From Anaeramoeba flamelloides (taxonomy: Eukaryota > Metamonada > Anaeramoebidae), in NCBI GenBank assembly GCA_027625915.1, contig JANTQA010000070.1:12901001-12965000 (forward strand): a DNA stretch of 64,000 nt. Direction: 5' to 3'. Position numbers and translations under genes: made by a program. Each line of letters begins with the position of its first letter. The stretch's first letter is position 1. Under the pieces are notes generated by a model that saw only the letters and a program-made list of their open reading frames with translations, did not search any database and had not been told where the DNA came from. Below are positions 59,492 through 64,000 of this stretch, in pieces.

Positions 59492-62400
59492 GCATATTCT
59501 TATTATTCTTATTTAATTTCAGATGATTCTTATTATCCATTTTTTTGCTAAATATATTATTAAATATAGTTGTTATTGTTTTCTGTGAAAATTCTTCGAT
59601 TGCAACCATTCTTCTTAGATCAAAATTATTGCCATTTTCATCAAAAATATTTTGACCAGAAAGATTTATTTTAAATAATCTTTCATCTTTAAAAATTTTA
59701 TTTATTTTTTTGGTTGGTTGGATTTCATTTTCAATTTCCCCCAAAGTAAATTCTGAATAATTTCTCTGCGGGTCTAATAGTATTGATAATAATGGTACAA
59801 TTAAATCTTCGCAATTTATTACATGTACTATTTGCGAAAGAAGTATTAATGATAAAATTGGTGAACATTTTTCCTATTGTTTAAGATTTATATTTAGATG
59901 TAAGAAGATGTATTTATTCATTTAAATGATTAGTAATTTATCATATTATTTAATATAAACTTGTAAAAAAAAAATTTATAATTCTATTTTATCATATTAA
60001 AGCAGTACTGTGGTGGATATATAAAAAAATAAAAACTTTTTTTTTGAAATATATACATTTTTAAAATCTCTTATAATTAAACTCTATTCAAATTTTTTGT
60101 AGTAAAGTATCGAGTTGGTTGTTGTAATATTTTTTACAATTATGTAAATTTTAACTAAACTATTTTGCAGTCAAAGGTTCCCCAATGTAAGGTATGGATT
60201 ATATATGTTTAAAGAGTTTGAATGGATATTAGAAGAAAAAATTTATTTTTGGTAAATTTCAAAATTGAAAACATTTTTTTCTATTTTTGCTTTTTCTTTT
60301 TTTAGATTTTTTTATTTAGATAATTGTTTTACGATTTTTTTTTTTATTGCAAGATCTAGAGTTACTAAGTAAAAATGTGTTATTATATTGTTATCGAAAC
60401 AGTGAAAAGGATTGCAGAGAAATCATATTTATTTCTATTTGAATTTTATTTGGATCTTCAATTGTAGAGATCAAAATGAGTCTTATTTTTCTAAATGTGG
60501 ACATAAGAATTTGAGTTTTTCAATTTTTAGGTAAATATATTGATTGACCAGATTTGTTCCACATGAATATCAACTATTCCCCAAGCTGTATTATTCTAGT
60601 TATTTTTTATTTATTCTTCAAAGGTTCAATCTTAAAATATAATTGATATTTGGAATTTTTTTGGGAATCTTTGACAGTAATAAAGTTTAGTTTAAAAAAT
60701 AAACAGTTAAAAAAAGTAATTTAAAAAAAAAATGTTTTATAAAAGATGATTCTAACTTTCTTTTAGATCCTAAATACTATTTTTAAAATTCGTAACAATT
60801 TATTTTTTTTTAATTTCAGATATTGTTATTGAAATTAATTTATAAAACAAGTTTAAATAAAAAAATTTTTAAAATATTAAAAATTCGGATACATTTTATA
60901 AATGAGATCTTGATAAAATTATTATTTGTTTGTATAAATATGCTAATGGTGTAAAACTTGTTAAGGGATTATTATTATTAAAAAATAATAATATTTATTA
61001 GAATAAATACTAATCTATTTTTGAAAAATATTGACTCACTTTATAATGCTATTGAAAGCTGTTTTGATGGTTTATCCCATATTCTTATCACAAGTGTAAA
61101 TATTTTCAAATTTTTGGATCAGAATCATTTTTTCTAATTTTGCAATTTTTGTTTTGCTTTTTCAAATTTTTATTTTTCTTTTTTTCTGTTTTTCTTTTTC
61201 TTTCTCCTTTTGTTTTTTTTCGAATTTGGCAAATTTTTGTTTTTCTTTTGTTTTTCTTTTTCTTTTTCTTTTTCTTTTTCTTTTTCTTTTTTTTTCAATT
61301 TCTTTCTTCAACTTTCTTTTTTTTTTTTTTTTATCAAAGTCAATTTGAAAAAAAAGATTAACTTAGACAATATCAATAAACATAAAGAAAATTGAGATTG
61401 TGTATTGTCTTTTAAATATGAATTTATTTATTAGCCAAAAATCTTCTTGTTCAACTTTTTTACAGTGAAAGTCCAGTCAGAAAAAATCGGTAATGCTCAT
61501 TTCAAAAATTGTGATTCACTTTTTTTTAGGATTTGATTGTATTATTTTTAATTTTTAAAATATCAGGTTTTTCTCGATTTCAAATGATTTAAAAGTTAAT
61601 TATTAATAAGATTTAATATTTAGTTGCTCTTGAATACTAAATAATATATATATATTTCGATTTATTATTTCAGATAATTCACAATTTTTGAAATATATTT
61701 TCGTTTATAAAATTCTACAAAATTTATTATTATGTGTTCAGTTACATTTTTAAGTGAACATTAGCTAAAATTTAATTAAAAGAATTTTTAAGATAAAAAA
61801 ATCTAAAACCAAGTTTAGTGTTTCAGACAATCAGGTAGTAATTTTGTTGAATTATCTCTCTTCAAAAATAAATAAAAATTAAAAGACTTTTTTAAAATAT
61901 GTTTGAAAAAAGTATTTGGTTTTTGGTTTTGAATTTTTTTTTTTTTGAAATTAAATTGGTTTTAGAATGTTAATGTTAATATCTTACATTTACTTTTTTT
62001 AAATATCTAACATCTTTAAGGGTATTTTATATTTAATAACAATTTTCGACAAATAAATAAAAAATATAAAAAAAAAAAAATTCAAATTTACGATTTGTTG
62101 TTTTGTTTTTTGATGCTTTTGTGGTATGCTAACTTCATTAACCTTTGAATCAGATAGATTATTTTTGGATTGTTTATCCGATTGAAGATCTTCAAGATAA
62201 TTCTTCCTGATTTTTAATTTGTGATTTTCATTATTTGATTGATTTTCATTTTTATCATTTAACTTTTTTTCTTCATTGGAAAGATTATTATTATTGATGT
62301 TAAAATCTTGTATTTCTTCTTCTTCTTCTTCATTATTTGGATCTATTTCACTTTTAATAATTTTCATTTCGTTTCCAATTTCTATTTTTCCATTTCCATT

Positions 62401-62761
62401 TTCATTTTCATTTTCATTAATTTTAATATTTTTTTCAATATTTTTATTTTGAGAAAGTATAATTTTTTCAAATTGTGCTTTTTCATTTTTATTTACATTT
62501 CCATTTCCATTTCCAATTTCATTTTCATTTTCATTTTCATTTTCCTTAAATTTATCATTTTTTTCAACATTTTTATTTTGAGAAATTTTAATTTTTTCTG
62601 TTTCTTTATAATGAACAAAACTTTCAATTATTAATGGAATATAAAAATTCTTTAACAAATTGATCGAAAGAGAAGTGTTCAATTCAGAAATTTGTAAATT
62701 AAAAATATCTTCTAAATAATAAAAATCATCAATTTGACTAAATAATTTATCATCAAGAATT
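55682..62761 (-). CDS. CLEC16A: CLEC16A/GOP-1 homologue (FPL domain), last four exons
   Basis: CLEC16A-family proteins act in endosome maturation and autophagy. Minus-strand exons are 62761-62092, 59873-59345, 59187-58612 and 56283-55682; phases agree at all three junctions and give 791 residues. Family landmarks are DDFYYLEDIFN ... LNTSLSINLLKNFYIPLI (end of the FPL region), SPILSLILLSQIVHVINCEDL, LDGDDERLILFTLCFFYSI with LLERIDIFPV, LFMDLFQDEYD, NFQKFFMLKRLRDQL, and the C-terminal block with FNLFFSHVMYVDIIGG. Introns are 2218, 157 and 2328 bp with GTAA donors and TAG acceptors; the two large ones carry MITEs. Asn/Glu/Gly low complexity (62300-62570) and a 12-Asn run (59458-59493) fill the acidic linkers. 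The first exon ends at an acceptor (62762-62763); the N-terminal half of the FPL domain was not found to the window edge and probably lies beyond it. Confidence 0.84.
56671..57207 (-). mobile_element. Family A MITE, copy A4, in CLEC16A last intron
   Basis: Reverse complement of A3 over its full length, with TA at both ends (56670-56671, 57207-57208). It starts AAACTAAAATTCAAAATTTT and ends AATTGGGGTTTA. Together with A5 it explains almost half of the 2.3-kb intron. Confidence 0.8.
57561..58097 (+). mobile_element. Family A MITE, copy A5, degenerate
   Basis: Same length and block order as A3 (AACCCCATTCCAAAAATTTT, CAAATGATAAGATACCATCA, CTCAACATTAACCTTCTATC) but strongly substituted, so apparently older. 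The right end TTTAGTTTATA runs into an AT microsatellite. Confidence 0.65.
59458..59493 (-). repeat. AAT microsatellite encoding poly-Asn in CLEC16A
   Basis: About twelve in-frame AAT codons (ATT on the plus strand). Length polymorphism is likely. Confidence 0.85.
60155..60692 (+). repeat. Family D repeat, copy D2, in a CLEC16A intron
   Basis: Direct homologue of D1 (32322-32895), roughly three quarters identical by eye. It lies inside the 2218-bp intron (59874-62091), antisense to the gene. Confidence 0.7.
61070..61420 (+). repeat. Family C repeat with CTTTTT array, in a CLEC16A intron
   Basis: Shares TTATCACAA-like, TTTTTGGATCAGAATCATTT and AATTTGAAAAAAAA blocks with 556-790. The pyrimidine tract has become a simple CTTTTT array (61250-61300). 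The Phe-rich ORFs reported across it are artefacts of this tract. Confidence 0.6.
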
Positions 62762-64000
62762 CTATTAAAAAAATTTTTTTGTGAATAAGATTTATATGTA
62801 TTATTTAGAGAACATAAAATAAATTAGTTTGAACTTGAAAACATCCATAATTTACTTATAAATTATTTTAAAAAATATATAATATATTTAGAATTAAACT
62901 GTTTTCCAAAAATTTTCGGTATCAATTTTGTAAGTTTGAAAATATTCTTTCTTTTTATGATTGTGGAATAATATTAATAAACCACTTAATATTTTGAATT
63001 ATTAGGGAAATTCGTGAAAATTATTTTTTAGTGTGAAAATAAAGATTATCGAGAGTATTGGATGAAAATCGTGAATTTCTGATTTTATTATGAATAAAAA
63101 TAGTTTTCATGAATTTACCAATTATTCCTGAAAATCTTTTTGTCCAATTCAAAATTTTAAGTTATAATTTTATTCTGTTACAAAAAATTTAAATATTAAA
63201 GCATTAGTTAAATAATTTTTACATAATATTTTTTTAATTTTTATTGACTTTTTAAGTCATTTTTTTCAGCAATAATTTGTAACTAAAAATTATTCCCAAT
63301 TTATTACAACTTTCTTTTTAATTATCGCGAATTTGTACATTATTGTGGGTTTTTAATTTTATCAGAAATATTTCAGATTATCAGCAAAAAAAAGTGAAAT
63401 TGATGAGAATTTACATTATAATAAAAAGATAAATTAATCACTAATTTGTCGATTTGTTATCAAACTTCTCATATTGCTGAAAGTTCCTATTATTATATTT
63501 AATATCTTTTGTTTCTTTAAAAATATAAATAATTAAAATATAAAACACTGTATAAAAAACAGTTGGTCAAATCATTTTTGAATTTCTAATTCGTATTTTT
63601 CGTTTTGATGCAAACAAAATTGAAAATTTATTTTTTTTGAAACATTAAACTATTTTTCAAAATTGCTGAAATATTTTAAATTAAATATTACACCATTTAA
63701 AATTTTTTTCTTTGTTTGTGAAAGAAAGATTAAATTATTTTACAAAAATCATATTTTACAATTTTTTTTATTAATCATCATTTTTTAAACAATTCAAATT
63801 CTTCTACATCCGAAAAATTCGAAGTAGAAAATAATTATTTTACATTTAAACGATAATTCTATATGCTCAATCACAAATAAATTAACTTTTAGTATTTAAA
63901 ATCTTCGTAATTGATTAAGATTTGGATAAACGTTTCTCCTTTTTCCAATAATAATAATAATAATATTAAAAAAATATAAAAATTGTGAATTTAATTAAAA
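62762..64000. other. Right edge: presumed CLEC16A intron or upstream DNA
   Basis: No further CLEC16A exon could be recognised; the missing N-terminal FPL exons are expected upstream on the minus strand. The sequence is among the most AT-rich of the window, with only short ORFs and a small AAT run near 63950. Confidence 0.5.

Noticed and set aside
61140-61395. Three overlapping Phe-rich ORFs in all plus frames
   Set aside because: They are produced by a CTTTTT simple-sequence tract inside a CLEC16A intron.

Overview
The window looks like nuclear DNA of a very AT-rich protist. Spliceosomal introns interrupt five genes with GT-AG ends, the standard genetic code fits every gene, and all recognisable proteins are eukaryotic families: phosphatidylserine synthase, cystinosin, R2R3-MYB, PP2A scaffold, CHID1, maspardin, Dbl-type RhoGEF, ribosomal protein uL13 and CLEC16A. 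Lys/Glu and Asn low-complexity inserts, a Dbl RhoGEF, long MITE-packed intergenic gaps and introns from 89 bp to over 2 kb would suit an Anaeramoeba-like metamonad or a large-genome amoebozoan. This is inference; no rRNA or other marker is present to settle it. No tRNA, rRNA, CRISPR array or viral element was recognised.

Layout. 1-5184: repeats, including a 1-kb element with 20-bp terminal inverted repeats. 5185-9388 (+): phosphatidylserine synthase, four exons. 9389-14955: repeats, a 21-base C run and a nested palindrome/MITE cluster. 14956-15921 (+): cystinosin. 20974-22010 (-): R2R3-MYB, three exons. 22688-26015: more MITEs and hairpins. 27488-28753 (-): 5'-truncated PP2A-A. 30442-31321 (-): 3' exon of a CHID1-like gene. 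31322-38740: repeats, a large nested palindrome and two tiny ORFs, one with a signal peptide. 38741-39928 (+): maspardin. 39929-44392: hairpins and a perfect 56-bp palindrome. 44393-45988 (+): DH-PH RhoGEF. 50298-51239 (+): uL13, two exons. 55682-62761 (-): last four exons of a CLEC16A homologue, whose 5' part is not identified.

The genes are not an operon or pathway cluster. A loose endolysosomal theme (cystinosin, maspardin, CLEC16A, perhaps CHID1) is probably chance. The dominant non-genic signal is a dense population of small TIR elements in at least ten families. Copies recur across the window, and they lie inside all three introns longer than 2 kb. Several palindromes have arms that are perfect or almost perfect although the surrounding copies have decayed, which suggests arm homogenisation or very recent formation. 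Identities and extents were read by eye; no alignment or database search was run.
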